From: Achatina immaculata
Lineage: Eukaryota; Mollusca; Gastropoda; Stylommatophora; Achatinidae
Direction of reading: 5' to 3'
Length of the DNA: 64,000 bases
Assembly: GCA_009760885.1 (NCBI GenBank)
Contig: CM019707.1
Location: 33,147,645 to 33,211,644 of the forward strand
The position numbers and the translations under genes were made by a program. Shown in pieces: positions 55,363-64,000 of this stretch (positions are counted from its first letter, which is position 1; every line of letters starts with the position of its first letter). A model generated the notes under the pieces. It saw only the letters and a list, made by a program, of their open reading frames with translations. It had not been told where the DNA came from and did not search any database.

Positions 55363-55770
55363 TCGGTTAGGTATAGTTTTCAGTAGCAGCAGTTTTTGGT
55401 AGAGGCAAGTTAAGTTAAGATGTAGGATTTAGTTTTTTAGATAGCTGAAGTTCTTCGGCTGGAAACGTTGTAAGTATGGTTTTTATTGTATAAGTACATT
55501 GTAAGGTTTTCTCCCATATGGCGTAGAGTTTTCTCACGCCGGGAATTGTCATTGTAACTTCTTTCCAGCCTGATGGGCCACGTTTCCATCCTCATAATTT
55601 CATCCCTCATTTTCCCCATCAATAAACTTGTGTTGTCTGAATATAAAAACTACACCACTGGCTTTGTTGAAACTCTCGCTGTTTGACGAGTTTTGTTATG
55701 TTGGGAGACTGCCAAGTTCAGTTAAGTTGTTGTATCATTATTATTCTGTGGAGTTGAAAGCCTGGGAGTC
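55363..55770 (+). mobile_element. Possible solo LTR or transcript end
   Basis: Contains TTTTATTGTATAAGTACATT (TATA-like), then about 140 bp later CCCCATCAATAAACTTGTG (polyadenylation-like). The gypsy LTR at 57156 also has TATTGTATAAAAG and TCCATCAATAAAGTGTG, but much further apart. The arrangement suggests an LTR of another family. No clear terminal TG/CA or target duplication is identified. Confidence 0.3.
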
Positions 55771-56087
55771 TTGTTGAATTTTCTTAGTGTGTAACAGAGA
55801 AAATTAGGTTGTCTTATATAAGCACCAAGAACAAGAAGTCGTTTCTAAGATGAAAGGAAAATTGTACTCCACAAGGAAACTAATCACCCAGTAGAATACA
55901 GGTTCATTTGTGTTACAGCAAATAATATGTCTCAGCGATATAATACTATTTAAAACAGACAACTTATTTCCTTTACTAAACGCTAAGAAAATACAACAAG
56001 AACTTCCAGGCACACAACTTCACAGGAACGATATCGAGATACAACACAAGCGTGTTGAAACAAGAGTAGTCCAACAAACCTCCACGG

Positions 56088-56415
56088 GTCAGTCAGTCAT
56101 TTGCATGTATGCTTGCCGAACTTTGCCTCCCTAACAGCTCTAATTTAGGCCTCTCGGTTGCAAGCAAGATGCCCTGCTGCTAATGCATCCAGTTGCAGAT
56201 CATCAACGATGTCTTGCAGCCATCTTCGCCTTCTTCCCCTCTTTCTTTTTCCAATTATGTATCCTTCCAAGACGGTCTTCTTTAAATTCTCATGACGTTT
56301 AATGAGTCTAAAATATTTAAGTTTTCTCTGTTTAACCCTCTTTACTAGCCAGCCTTCTTCAAAATTAAGATCTTGTAGTATGGATATATTTATTCTTTTC
56401 TGTGTCCATATCTGA
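56088..56415 (-). pseudogene. LINE F1 C-terminus, minus strand
   Basis: The minus strand reads ISILQDLNFEEGWLVKRVKQ, then RKLKYF, KRHENLKKTVLEGYIIGKRK, a deletion/frameshift, and the QQGILLATERP and HAND remains of the tail with GACTGACTGAC. It corresponds to the plus-strand copy at 20556-20860. Confidence 0.85.
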
Positions 56416-57155
56416 AGAACTCTTTTTAAACTCCCATGTATAGGATATATTTATCACACAGACACCATTTTATTGATGAATAGAATGATGGTGAAGTTCA
56501 TGAAGATGAAAACTGAGGCCACAGGGGAGATAATAACATTAATAATCACACAACTTCCCGGCAAGAACATCGTCGCCATACGAGAAACAAAGCCATGATA
56601 ATGAAAAATACAAGAGCTTACATACTTACAAACTCAAGAAACAACTTCCGTCGAACGTGAACAATTACATTTCTTAAAATATAACATCAGCTTCTCAGAA
56701 TAAGGAGAACACACTATCTATGCAACTGTTTCATACGTCCTACATGAATTACTGAATTTGTCATGCATTCTACTTGAATTACTGACTTGTCCTAACAAAG
56801 ACAAAACCGGAACATTCTACTTCTTGCTTCTAATGGCAGAGTGATTGTATGTTGTGATCTTTATTGTACGTGTCACGTTTTTTAAAAAAAAAATGTTCTT
56901 AACCTAAGCCCAGGGTTCAACTTCTCACGTGTTTTTATGTTTTTATGTTTTTATGTTTAAAAAATTCAATAATATATTTGGACTAGGATAAATGTTGAAC
57001 TTGTCTTATGTGTTTGTTGTTGTTGTTGCACAGGACAAGGAACGATCAAATGTGATCCCTAGATATCACTCATCACAGAAATCATCTTCAGAATTTGTAA
57101 ATATCTGTTACAAGAATCAAACTACAGGATCTGGTATACACCCATGTCTTTTCCC
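56416..57155. other. Unassigned sequence up to the gypsy LTR
   Basis: Contains a short GTTTTTAT repeat (56928-56958). An acceptor-like TTGTTGTTGTTGCACAG lies at about 57015-57031, followed by 124 bp open in one frame (DKERSNVIPRYHSSQKSSSE...). The open stretch ends exactly where the LTR begins. It might be an exon cut by the LTR, but there is no homology I recognise. Confidence 0.3.
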
Positions 57156-57267
57156 TGTAACAGTATATTGGAAAATGTTACTGTTACGATGGTTTGTTCC
57201 TTGTCAAAGGAACAAAGTAATTTTAATATTTTGACTATTTGATTAAAGCCCTTTGGTATTTTTATTG

Positions 57268-57275
57268 TATAAAAG
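57268..57275 (+). promoter_or_regulatory. LTR TATA box
   Basis: TATAAAAG in the 5' LTR, about 110 bp from its left end. The 3' LTR has GTAAAAG here, so the box has been lost there. Confidence 0.5.
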
Positions 57276-58055
57276 TTCAAGGAAAGGTCAGTTTTGACAA
57301 GCTAAATTCCACGAGAAGTTTGATTATTTTTAAGAACATATCCTTGACATGTTTGTTACATAAAAGCTAAATTCGGAATTTCCAGATAGTTTTCTTCTGA
57401 AGGCCATAAACAGGAAGAATCACGGGTTTAGTGTTTCTCAGGAAGAGAATCTTTGGGAAGAATTAGGGAGTAATAGTTAGCATATATTTAAGAAGTGGAA
57501 GACGTAAAATTAGAGAGATTAGAATGAGAATGAATTATGACTCGGTTCAGATTATGTTAGGATCGTTGTTAGGCATGATTAGTCGGGAATGTAATTTTTC
57601 TGTGTGAGTGATTTTTGTTATGTATCCGACTTGTTCATAGAATGCTTCTGTTGGAGACATTATGAGATTATTTCCTATTATGATTTCAGTAAAGAGTCAT
57701 GTAGTTATTAGTGACATATTGCCAAGTATTAGTTTTCCTGTCATAACTTTGCTGAACTAAAAAGTGTGAAATTAGTTCCTTTTCGGGGTTTTATTTTATA
57801 AACCTTTGCATCTAGAGATGTTCTGTGATGGTTCTATGAATTCTGTACTTATATTCTGATGCAGTAAATGTTGCACTTTTTGTAGTACTTGCATTTTGTT
57901 TACTTGCTGCGTTTATATAGTGTGAGAGTTGGTTTCTCTCTTCCCATTTGGCAAACCAGTTCTTGTTGGGAAGAGGACCAGCCTGTTTTCTTTTTCTGTA
58001 TTAAACGTTATCAACTTCCTCTCACCCTCACGTATCATCACCCAACTTCTCCATC

Positions 58056-58061
58056 AATAAA
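58056..58061 (+). terminator. LTR polyadenylation signal
   Basis: AATAAA followed by a GTGTGAG/TTTATG GT-rich stretch, the usual arrangement at the R/U5 boundary. The corresponding part of the 3' LTR is outside the window. Confidence 0.55.
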
Positions 58062-58240
58062 GTGTGAGTTTATGTTCACACCAGTTTTTATTTACTTCAC
58101 ACTTTTCCCTGTGTATGTGGTCCTTGTTATTACTTATAGTTATTAAAAGGAATTACTGTCATAATTGACACTGTGACTGGAAACTGGCAGTCACGTTACA
58201 ATAGCTCATACATTTAAGCAAAAATAGAGAAACGCTTACA

Positions 58241-59309
58241 GTGGTGTTCGCGACTGGCACTATCTTTCATGGCCAACACCAAATTCTCTGTCTATGATTT
58301 TCCTTCACGTAGTTCTTATTTTAGTTGTGTTTTTCAAGTTTAATAGTACCTCATAATACTTTAAATGCAGTTTTTTTCCTCTCTTAATTGGCAAATAGAA
58401 TCAAATCATTAACACCAAGATCGGTCTTATTGTTACGACTGATAGCAAGTTTGAGCTTACCTTCTACGCTAGCTGTTTAAATTAAAGCAAACTTTTGTGC
58501 TAATTTCTTCAAGCCACTGTTTGGAATATTAGTGTGTTAGATATTCACTGTCATAGTACATTGTAGCTGTAGTTTTGTTGGATAATCTACAGTAAAAGTA
58601 TTCAGTGACTGTTGTATTCAAGCTGGTGACAATGACTAATTCTACTAGAAGTCTGGAGCACATCTAGCTCTGTATCCGCGGTCCGGTACGGCTGATCTTC
58701 AACTGTTGCAGTAAAGAAACCTCCAACTCCTGTATATACTTTGTCATCATCAATTCTACTCAGAGCTGGTGAATTAACTTTTTGTTATATATGTACCAGC
58801 CTTTTGTACTTGTAGCCAGTGACAGTCTTATCCATCAGATCCTGGCAATGTATTCTTCAAGAATGAACTTTGATTTTGTTGTGATTCTATCAGCATTCTA
58901 CGAACATGAACATTTTAAACCAGGGTAGCGGTAGGATGAACTTGCTCCAGTAAGAATCTCAAATTCCCATATATTAACTTTTGTGCATTCGGAATGTTTG
59001 GACCTTTTTTAATGTGACATTTTCCTGCAGGATTAATTAGTAATTCAGTTAGTATTTTTTAAAAAAATGTTTTCACAAAGTGATTCTTGCATTGATCTTC
59101 TTTAATGTTGTGGATAATTACTACAATGAAATATTAGTGATAGTATAAAACTGAATTAATTTCAGGTATAGTATAGTATAGTATTAGTGCATGATATATA
59201 TTTTGATGTTTGATGTGACTTTGTATTGAATTGTTTGTTGATATTACATTGTATTGTTGTATTTTATTTAGTCCATCACTAAATTAGTGGTCAATTGAAA
59301 GTCGGCACG
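58241..59309 (+). other. gypsy leader region
   Basis: Untranslated region between the LTR and the first gag ATG. GTGGTGTTCGCGACTGGCAC at 58241-58260 begins with the TGG typical of primer-binding sites, but I cannot assign a tRNA. The rest has no feature I recognise. Confidence 0.5.
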
Positions 59310-59681
59310 ATGGCTTCAGCTCAATACAGGTCGGATCTGCTGGATACCTGTCCCAAGTCAGCAATGACTTGAAGTTTTCACATGTGCTGTCAGCTGTAGA
59401 AAGGTTCGACGGGGACCCAGCAAAACCGACCAACGAGATGACGACACACTGAGAGACTCCTCGTATGGCTGTAACTTGTTTCACATCAAGAAAACTCGCG
59501 AGTGACACCTCCATACAAGGGAGAAGGTAGGACAGACCACCAGAGATGGAATCCCAGGAGGATTAAAACCCCAAGTACACAACCATGAGACAATAGGTCC
59601 TGTTACACTTGTGGAAGGCAGGGTCATATAGCCAGATTCTGTAGGCAGGGTATGCAACAAGATCGTTCAGGTTTAAACTAG
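59310..59681 (+). pseudogene. gypsy gag, collapsed (CCHC knuckle retained)
   Basis: ATG at 59310 opens MASAQYRSDLLD and stops after 20 codons. A different frame then gives LSAVERFDGDP, the motif that usually starts the gag capsid region. Only about 190 bp later, back in the ATG frame, comes CYTCGRQGHIARFC (59601-59642), a perfect C-x2-C-x4-H-x4-C nucleocapsid zinc knuckle. Gypsy capsids normally span several hundred residues here, so most of gag is deleted. The knuckle frame ends at TAG 59679-59681, directly after a slippery heptamer. Confidence 0.85.
59672..59678 (+). promoter_or_regulatory. -1 ribosomal frameshift site T_TTA_AAC
   Basis: In the zinc-knuckle frame the codons are GGT TTA AAC TAG. 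The heptamer TTTAAAC (59672-59678) is thus correctly phased as X_XXY_YYZ and abuts the gag stop. A -1 slip enters the frame starting CTA at 59678, which is exactly the protease frame. TTTAAAC is among the most efficient known slippery sequences. I cannot demonstrate a downstream pseudoknot by eye. Confidence 0.75.
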
Positions 59682-60230
59682 TTAGTCGGCCCACTGTGAA
59701 CTCTAGTGTGTCCGATCGCATAATTACACCTTCGAAACCTGGCAAGAAGTCTGTCTATTTTCACATGCATCATCATTATTTTCGGTGGCTGCGAATCATC
59801 CTTCGTGAAGTAGGATACTGTAGAATTAGAGCATCGTTAGACACAGAAGCTAGTGCCTGTCTTCTCAAGGATTCTGCTCCAAAACTCTTGCCTGCTAGAA
59901 TTACTATACAGACTGTCACTACAGCTTCCATGAGAGTAATTGGTAGAGTTTATTTACCTATTTCTATAGCTGAGACATGGAGAAGAACATCAGAAAGGAT
60001 GTTGAGCAATAGAGGGCTCACCTGGGCAAGAGCAGAAAAAAAGGCGAAGGACAGGCATTTGTGGAAAACCCTTGCGGAAGCCCCATGTGCCCTGGACACT
60101 TAAGGTTCAGAGAGAAAGAGATAGCTGGAGTTACTGTTTCTCTTTGCTTCTGTGTGGTTCGAAACATGAACCTTTCCGCCATTCTTGGGAGTGATTTTCT
60201 CTCTCGTTCAGGTGCTGTCATAGATTACAA
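59682..60230 (+). pseudogene. gypsy protease, mutated and interrupted
   Basis: The frame entered by the -1 slip reads through GKKSVYFHMHHHYFRW to RASLDTEASACLL, the retropepsin active-site region, where the expected D-T/S-G is D-T-E (GAA in place of GGA). After a 148-bp LINE insert (59973-60120) it resumes with NLSAILGSDFLSRSGAVID, the conserved C-terminal ILGxDFL motif. The upstream and downstream halves are in the same frame once the insert and one copy of its duplication are discounted. The active-site change alone would inactivate the enzyme. Confidence 0.85.
59966..60127 (+). mobile_element. 148-bp LINE tail inserted in the protease, with 7-bp duplication
   Basis: ATAGCTG occurs at 59966-59972 and 60121-60127, bracketing a LINE 3' end (59973-60120). 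Its sequence matches the window-start LINE (SNRGLTWARAEKKAKDRHLW) and ends in the GGTTCAGAGAGAAAGAG tail. The inserted length plus duplication is 155 bp, which shifts the frame; the LINE's own stop closes the upstream frame at 60103. Confidence 0.93.
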
Positions 60231-60640
60231 TTCTAATACACTAAACACTCAGAGCAAGAAAATTTCATTAGAGTTAGATGCACACATTGCTTCCATTCTT
60301 CGGATTCAGCATTCTTCTCTTCTTTCTCCACGTTCTGTCAATCTTAAGCTGAAAGCCCAACCATATTTTCCTTTTGGAACTTCTTATGTGGTTCAGAGTG
60401 TTGACACAGCATTTTTACTGCCACAACCGGAGATAGAGCTGGTAGACTCAGCCTGTGAGCCCCACACTCGTCACTATCATGTGATGACAGTAATCAATCT
60501 TTCAAGTAAACACATCAAGCGAAAAGGCGGATATGTTCTCGGTAAATTGACTCCTCACAGAGTCAGTGGACTCTCTTGAACAAGAGGTTCTGAGAATTCA
60601 ACAGCTGAAAGTCGTTCTGAGATTATCGTTCGACAAGTCC
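60231..60640 (+). pseudogene. gypsy protease-RT linker
   Basis: An open frame continues from the protease to a TGA at 60579 (NTQSKKISLELDAH, FPFGTSYVVQSVDTAFLLPQ, HVMTVINLSSKHIKRKGGYV, LGKLTP). These segments resemble the usual connector in which ...I.P.....V.N.S...I.I..G..VG precedes RT. There is one stop and then a frameshift. Confidence 0.7.
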
Positions 60641-61480
60641 AGTGCCCTGAAGTGCACAAGGGCAAAATATCCAGTTTGTTGACACAGAATGAGGATGTCT
60701 TTGCCTTGACCGATTCTGAGATTTCTTATACCTCGACAGTTCAGATGGAGATTGATACAGGCGATCATCCGCCAATCTCCAGGAAACCCTACCGCACTCC
60801 GTTGGCGAGTAGAGAGGTGAATGAGATGATCGTTGAGAATATGTTGCGTGATGGAATCATTTCCCGCACTATCTCAGAGTTGTCATCACCGGTTGTTTTG
60901 GTGACTAAGAAAGATGGTACGTATCGTTTCTGTTGCAACTATCGTGCACTGTGACGCGTTCATAGTTGTATCCATTGCCACGCATTGAAGATATTCCGAC
61001 CATGTTTGGAAAAGCCAAATTTTTCAGCACTTTGGATGCTTGATGTGTCTTTCGGTGCATTCTCTTGCCCGATGATGCACAGCAGAAGTCAGTTTCAGCT
61101 GCCACCTTGGCTGTTTCCTTTGGAATTTCATTGCCTTTGGTCTAAAAGGGGCACCATCTACCTTTATCGCACGCATGGACAAGGTATCACAAAGCTTAGG
61201 GAAGTTTGCTCAAGCCTACAGTGACGATATACGGGTGTTCACTGATGGAACGACCGATGACCATGTTCGTGATCTTCAGTCTGTATTCAACCGATAGGGC
61301 GAGAATAAAGTCAAGCTCAAACCATCAAAATGCCACTTTGCAGCTTCTGAAACAAAGTATCTCGGCTATGTTATCAGTCAGGCAGACATATCTCCTGATC
61401 CTGAGAAGGTCAGAGCCGTCGCCGAAATACCGCTTTCTTTGAAAGTGAAGGAGGTGCGCTCTTTTCTGGGAACGGGTAGT
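60641..61480 (+). pseudogene. gypsy reverse transcriptase, broken
   Basis: A frame from about 60600 reads HKGKISSLLTQNEDVFA, HPPISRKPYRTPLASREV, ML.DGIISRTISELSSPVVL and VTKKDGTYRFCCNYRAL, then TGA. The usual CVDYR is CCNYR here, with the catalytic-region Asp changed to Asn. Next, in another frame, comes LYPLPRIEDIPTMFGKAKF with FSTLD, then a scrambled stretch where the FGL..AP.TF motif should be. Then follow YSDDIRVFTDGT (YxDD box), LKPSKCHFA, TKYLGYVIS and VRSFLGTGSYY. Multiple stops and frameshifts inactivate it. Confidence 0.9.
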
Positions 61481-61920
61481 TACTATTCATTCTCCATTTT
61501 TCGGAGATTGTGGCTCCTATAGTTGACCTCACCAAGAAGGGTCACCGCTTCAACTGGTCTCCAGATTGTCAAATGACGTTCGAGTTTCTGAAGGATCGCC
61601 TTGCGAAGGTACAGCTTCTCTCGCATCTAGATTTGCAGAAACCACTTTCCTTATACACATAGGCCTCTAATGTTGTGGTCGGAGCTTGTTTAGTGCAGAC
61701 GGCTTCCACTTTTGATGGGCTCTATATCGAAGAGCCATTGTATTTTCTTCCCAGAAGCTGTCGCGCTCTCAGACTAAGTGGTCCACTTTAGAGAGAGAAG
61801 CGTATGCTGCCCATTACGCCACGCAGAAGTTGAGATATTTTCTTGCGAATAGATACTTCGTAGTCAAGTCTGGCCATAGACCCTTGGTGGATATATTCCT
61901 CAATCGGCAGGAGATGTGAG
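61481..61920 (+). pseudogene. gypsy RNase H, broken
   Basis: Frames give KKGHRFNWSPDCQMTFEFL, KDRL, then (after a stop where the DAS motif begins) ASNVVVGACLVQ, and later SLSDXVVHFRERSVCC-type decayed frames. In the right phase these read WSTLEREAYAAHYATQKLRY and FLANRYFVVKSGHRPLVDIF. ERE and HRPL are the usual landmarks. The domain ends at LNRQEM with a TGA at 61917. Confidence 0.85.
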
Positions 61921-62829
61921 ATTTCATGATCCAGAGTTTGCTAGCATAAGTTCCATGGATTTCCAGATGTTCTTTCATCCGGTTGCGAGTGAGGTAGCCG
62001 TAGCACGTTTCGATGGCGCCACTTCTGTACCAGTACCAGCGCATGTCAACATGGACGTACCTCAGCCACAGGGGTGTGAGGCGCGTCACATTAAGTCAGT
62101 GAACGTCTTTGATGCCTGTTCATAGGCAGGCCCCCGCTTCTGGTAGATGCTCAGTTCAATGACTTGCCATGTCCCTGTCAGCAGACAGAGAGAGTTGAGA
62201 AGGCGACAGATATCTCATGTCCTATGGTTCAGGATGTCGCCATTAATGTACGTTGCCTAGTGGGACCTTCCAGAGATCGTATATCTACGATCGTAGTAGA
62301 TATTAGTTACCACGTCCCATTAGACAGATATTTTCTATTCCGCTGCCTCCTCCCTTTGTTCCCAGGCTCCCATCATGGTACCTCAAAGAAACCCAGCAGA
62401 AAGTAATCCCTGGGGCTGACAGATCACAATATAGAAGTGAATGCTTTCGCCTCAGCAATTCCCGTATCGGTGGATGATTTGCGACACAGACATAAGCGGA
62501 AGAAACGGAAGAGACCCGTTATCTGTTACCAGTTTCAGAAGGAACACTGTCTTCATAGTGAAGATTATTTCCCTGAAGAGACTTCACCTAGTGCCGATTG
62601 TGATACGGAGATTGATCAGTTGTATGTCTCCGATCGTAAGCTCGTTGCCACAGTAGGGCAGATAATCGATACTGTGGACCTTGAAACATTCAAGATGACA
62701 GATCTGCACACGGCGCTCATGAAAATGTTCCCTGTATTGGAACTGGATATGAGGAGGCAGTTTATAGAGCACGTCGTGGGTACTATAACAGATTTACTTC
62801 CTCACATGGAGCAGAGCAAAACACATTAG
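61916..62829 (+). CDS. Unrecognised frame in the integrase position of the gypsy element
   Basis: Between RNase H and the polypurine tract, where an integrase with HHCC and DDE residues is expected, no integrase motif is found. Instead one frame runs from 61916 (MRFHDPEFASISSM...) to a TAG at 62125. A second runs from 62113 to a TAA at 62404-62406 (GRPPLLVDAQFND, CPCQQTERVEKAT), and the same frame continues to 62829. That last part includes a basic stretch HRHKRKKRKRP at about 62491-62523, then an acidic, helix-prone C-terminal part (KMTDLHTALMKMFPVLELDM). One frameshift and one stop would join them into about 300 codons. It could be an extra ORF of the element, a captured host fragment, or the remains of something inserted. 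I do not recognise a family. Confidence 0.4.
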
Positions 62830-63124
62830 ACACTAGTTAGGTAGTGTTTTTCGGGTAAAGAGTCCATCCTTTTGCTCCTGTCCTGTTTCTATGGCAGAAA
62901 GAAATGGTGTAATTCATATAGTTCAATATTAAAATGTTGTATATATATAGATATGTGTATATTTTGATTAGCACCTCAATTGATTAATCGTACTAAATTG
63001 TACATACTGTTGCAGATATATTTCATTACGGTTTATGTAGCTTTTCAGTCATGAGTGTGTTAGCTTGAAATATATGAGAGAATTATTTTTTGAGAGATTT
63101 GTGATGGCCAGATCTCTACATTTT
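62830..63124. other. gypsy 3' untranslated region
   Basis: AT-rich sequence between the last stop and the polypurine tract. No features. Confidence 0.5.
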
Positions 63125-63135
63125 GGGGAGGGGAA
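63125..63135 (+). promoter_or_regulatory. gypsy polypurine tract
   Basis: GGGGAGGGGAA lies four bases before the 3' LTR starting TGTTACAGTATATTGG. This is the expected plus-strand priming site. Confidence 0.85.
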
Positions 63136-63139
63136 TATC

Positions 63140-64000
63140 TGTTACAGTATATTGGAAAATGCTACTGTTACGATGGTTTGTTCCTGTTAAAGGGATATAA
63201 TCCAGGATAATTTTAATATTTTTATTATTTGATTAAAGACCTCGGGTATTTTTGTTGTAAAAGAGTTCAATGAAAGGTCAGTTTTGACACGCTAAATTTC
63301 ACGAGATATGTCATTATTTTTATGAACTTATCTTTGACATGTCTGTAACATAAGAGCTAAATTCAGAATGTCCAAATGCTTTTTTTTCTGAAGGTCATAA
63401 ACAGGAAGAATCACGGGTTCAGTGATTCTCGAGACAGAATCTTCGAGAAGAGTTAGGGAGTAATAGTTAGCATATATTTAAGGAGTGGAAGAGGTAAAAT
63501 TAGAGAGATTAGAATGAGAATGAATTATGACTCGGTTCAGATTATGTTAGGATCGTTGTTAGGCATGAATAGTTGAGAATGTGATTTTTCTCTGTGAGTG
63601 ATTTTTGTTATGTATCCGACTTGTTCATAGAATGCTTCTGTTGGAGACATTATGAGATTATTTCCTGTTATGATTTCAGTAAAGAGTCAGGTAGTTATTA
63701 GTGACATATTGTCAAGTATTGGTTCCCCTGTCATAACTTTGCTAAACTAAAGAATGGGAAATTAGTTCCTTTTTGGCACTTTTATAGACCTCTGGATCTA
63801 GAGATGTTCTGTGATGGTTTTATGAATTCTCTACTTATATTCTGATGCAGTAAATGTTTCACTTTTTTGTAGTACTTGCATTTTGTATACTTGTTGCTTT
63901 TATGTAGTGTGAGAGTTGGTTTCTCTCTTCCCATTTGGCAAACCAGTTCTTGTCGGGAAGAGGACTAGCCTGTTTTCTTTTTCTGTGTTAAACGTTATCA
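63140..64000 (+). mobile_element. 3' LTR of Ty3/gypsy element (cut by window end)
   Basis: Homologous to 57156-58010 from the first base (TGTTACAGTATATTGG) to the window edge at AAACGTTATCA. It differs from the 5' LTR by many substitutions and small indels, for example TGTTAAAGGGATATAATCCA against TGTCAAAGGAACAAAG, and it lacks the TATA box. The right end, and therefore the target duplication, lies outside the window. Confidence 0.88.

Larger units (their letters stand above)
57156..58200 (+). mobile_element. 5' LTR of Ty3/gypsy element
   Basis: The direct-repeat partner of 63140-64000 starts here with TGTAACAGTATATTGG. A matching inverted end GTTACA is at 58195-58200. An alternative end is CTTACA at 58235-58240, which would put TGG (58242) next to it as a primer-binding site. 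The LTR is therefore 1045-1085 bp. Divergence from the 3' LTR is clear by eye, with frequent substitutions and indels, so the insertion is old. Confidence 0.85.

Overview
The window is a stretch of animal (metazoan) genome made almost entirely of mobile-element remains, satellite arrays and microsatellites. No bacterial-type gene organisation is visible. The mix of several non-LTR retrotransposon (LINE) families, a Ty3/gypsy LTR element, a Tc1/mariner copy, a tRNA-derived SINE and many short-unit satellites suggests a large invertebrate genome. I lean towards a mollusc or other lophotrochozoan, but that is inference from repeat style and not a diagnosis. Only one stretch looks like ordinary host coding sequence: a 199-bp exon at 52.74-52.94 kb with strong splice sites and a tetraspanin-like translation.

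Layout. 0-24 kb: LINE 3' tails of three families (called F1, F2 and D here), a 39-bp satellite, a 2.4-kb array of 40-bp units of which about 26 carry a perfect TGACGTCA octamer, a SINE split by a CA/TA microsatellite, a complete but defective mariner-type element with TA duplications (15.38-16.41 kb), and 23-, 40-, 35- and 27-bp arrays. 24-41 kb: three separate local tandem duplications (units about 1.82, 2.07 and 2.38 kb). They contain a 30-bp satellite interrupted by a LINE, a long repeat-bearing open reading frame (597 codons, 26 decapeptide repeats, unrecognised) and a 44-bp hairpin made from two opposed LINE pieces. 41-45 kb: 45-, 34-, 46- and 40-bp arrays. 45-48.8 kb: a minus-strand LINE of the RNase H-bearing (I-like) type with endonuclease, reverse transcriptase and RNase H remains; the RT palm is deleted in frame. 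49.6-52.4 kb: a TAC microsatellite split by a 1.3-kb GC-rich element with an apparent 11-bp target duplication. 52.7 kb: the host exon. 53-57 kb: LINE scraps, a 26-bp array and a possible solo LTR.

57.16-64 kb: a Ty3/gypsy element with two diverged LTRs, the 3' one running off the window. It has a collapsed gag that still shows a CCHC knuckle, and a T_TTA_AAC slippery heptamer immediately before the gag stop that leads into the protease frame. The protease carries a DTG-to-DTE change and is split by a 148-bp LINE tail with a 7-bp target duplication. RT and RNase H are broken, and an unrecognised reading frame sits where integrase should be.

All mobile elements here look inactive. They are related by parasitism and by mechanism (LINE tails landing in satellites and in the gypsy element; a SINE probably moved by a LINE), not as a pathway. 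The three tandem duplications could be real or assembly artefacts, and sequence alone cannot settle that.
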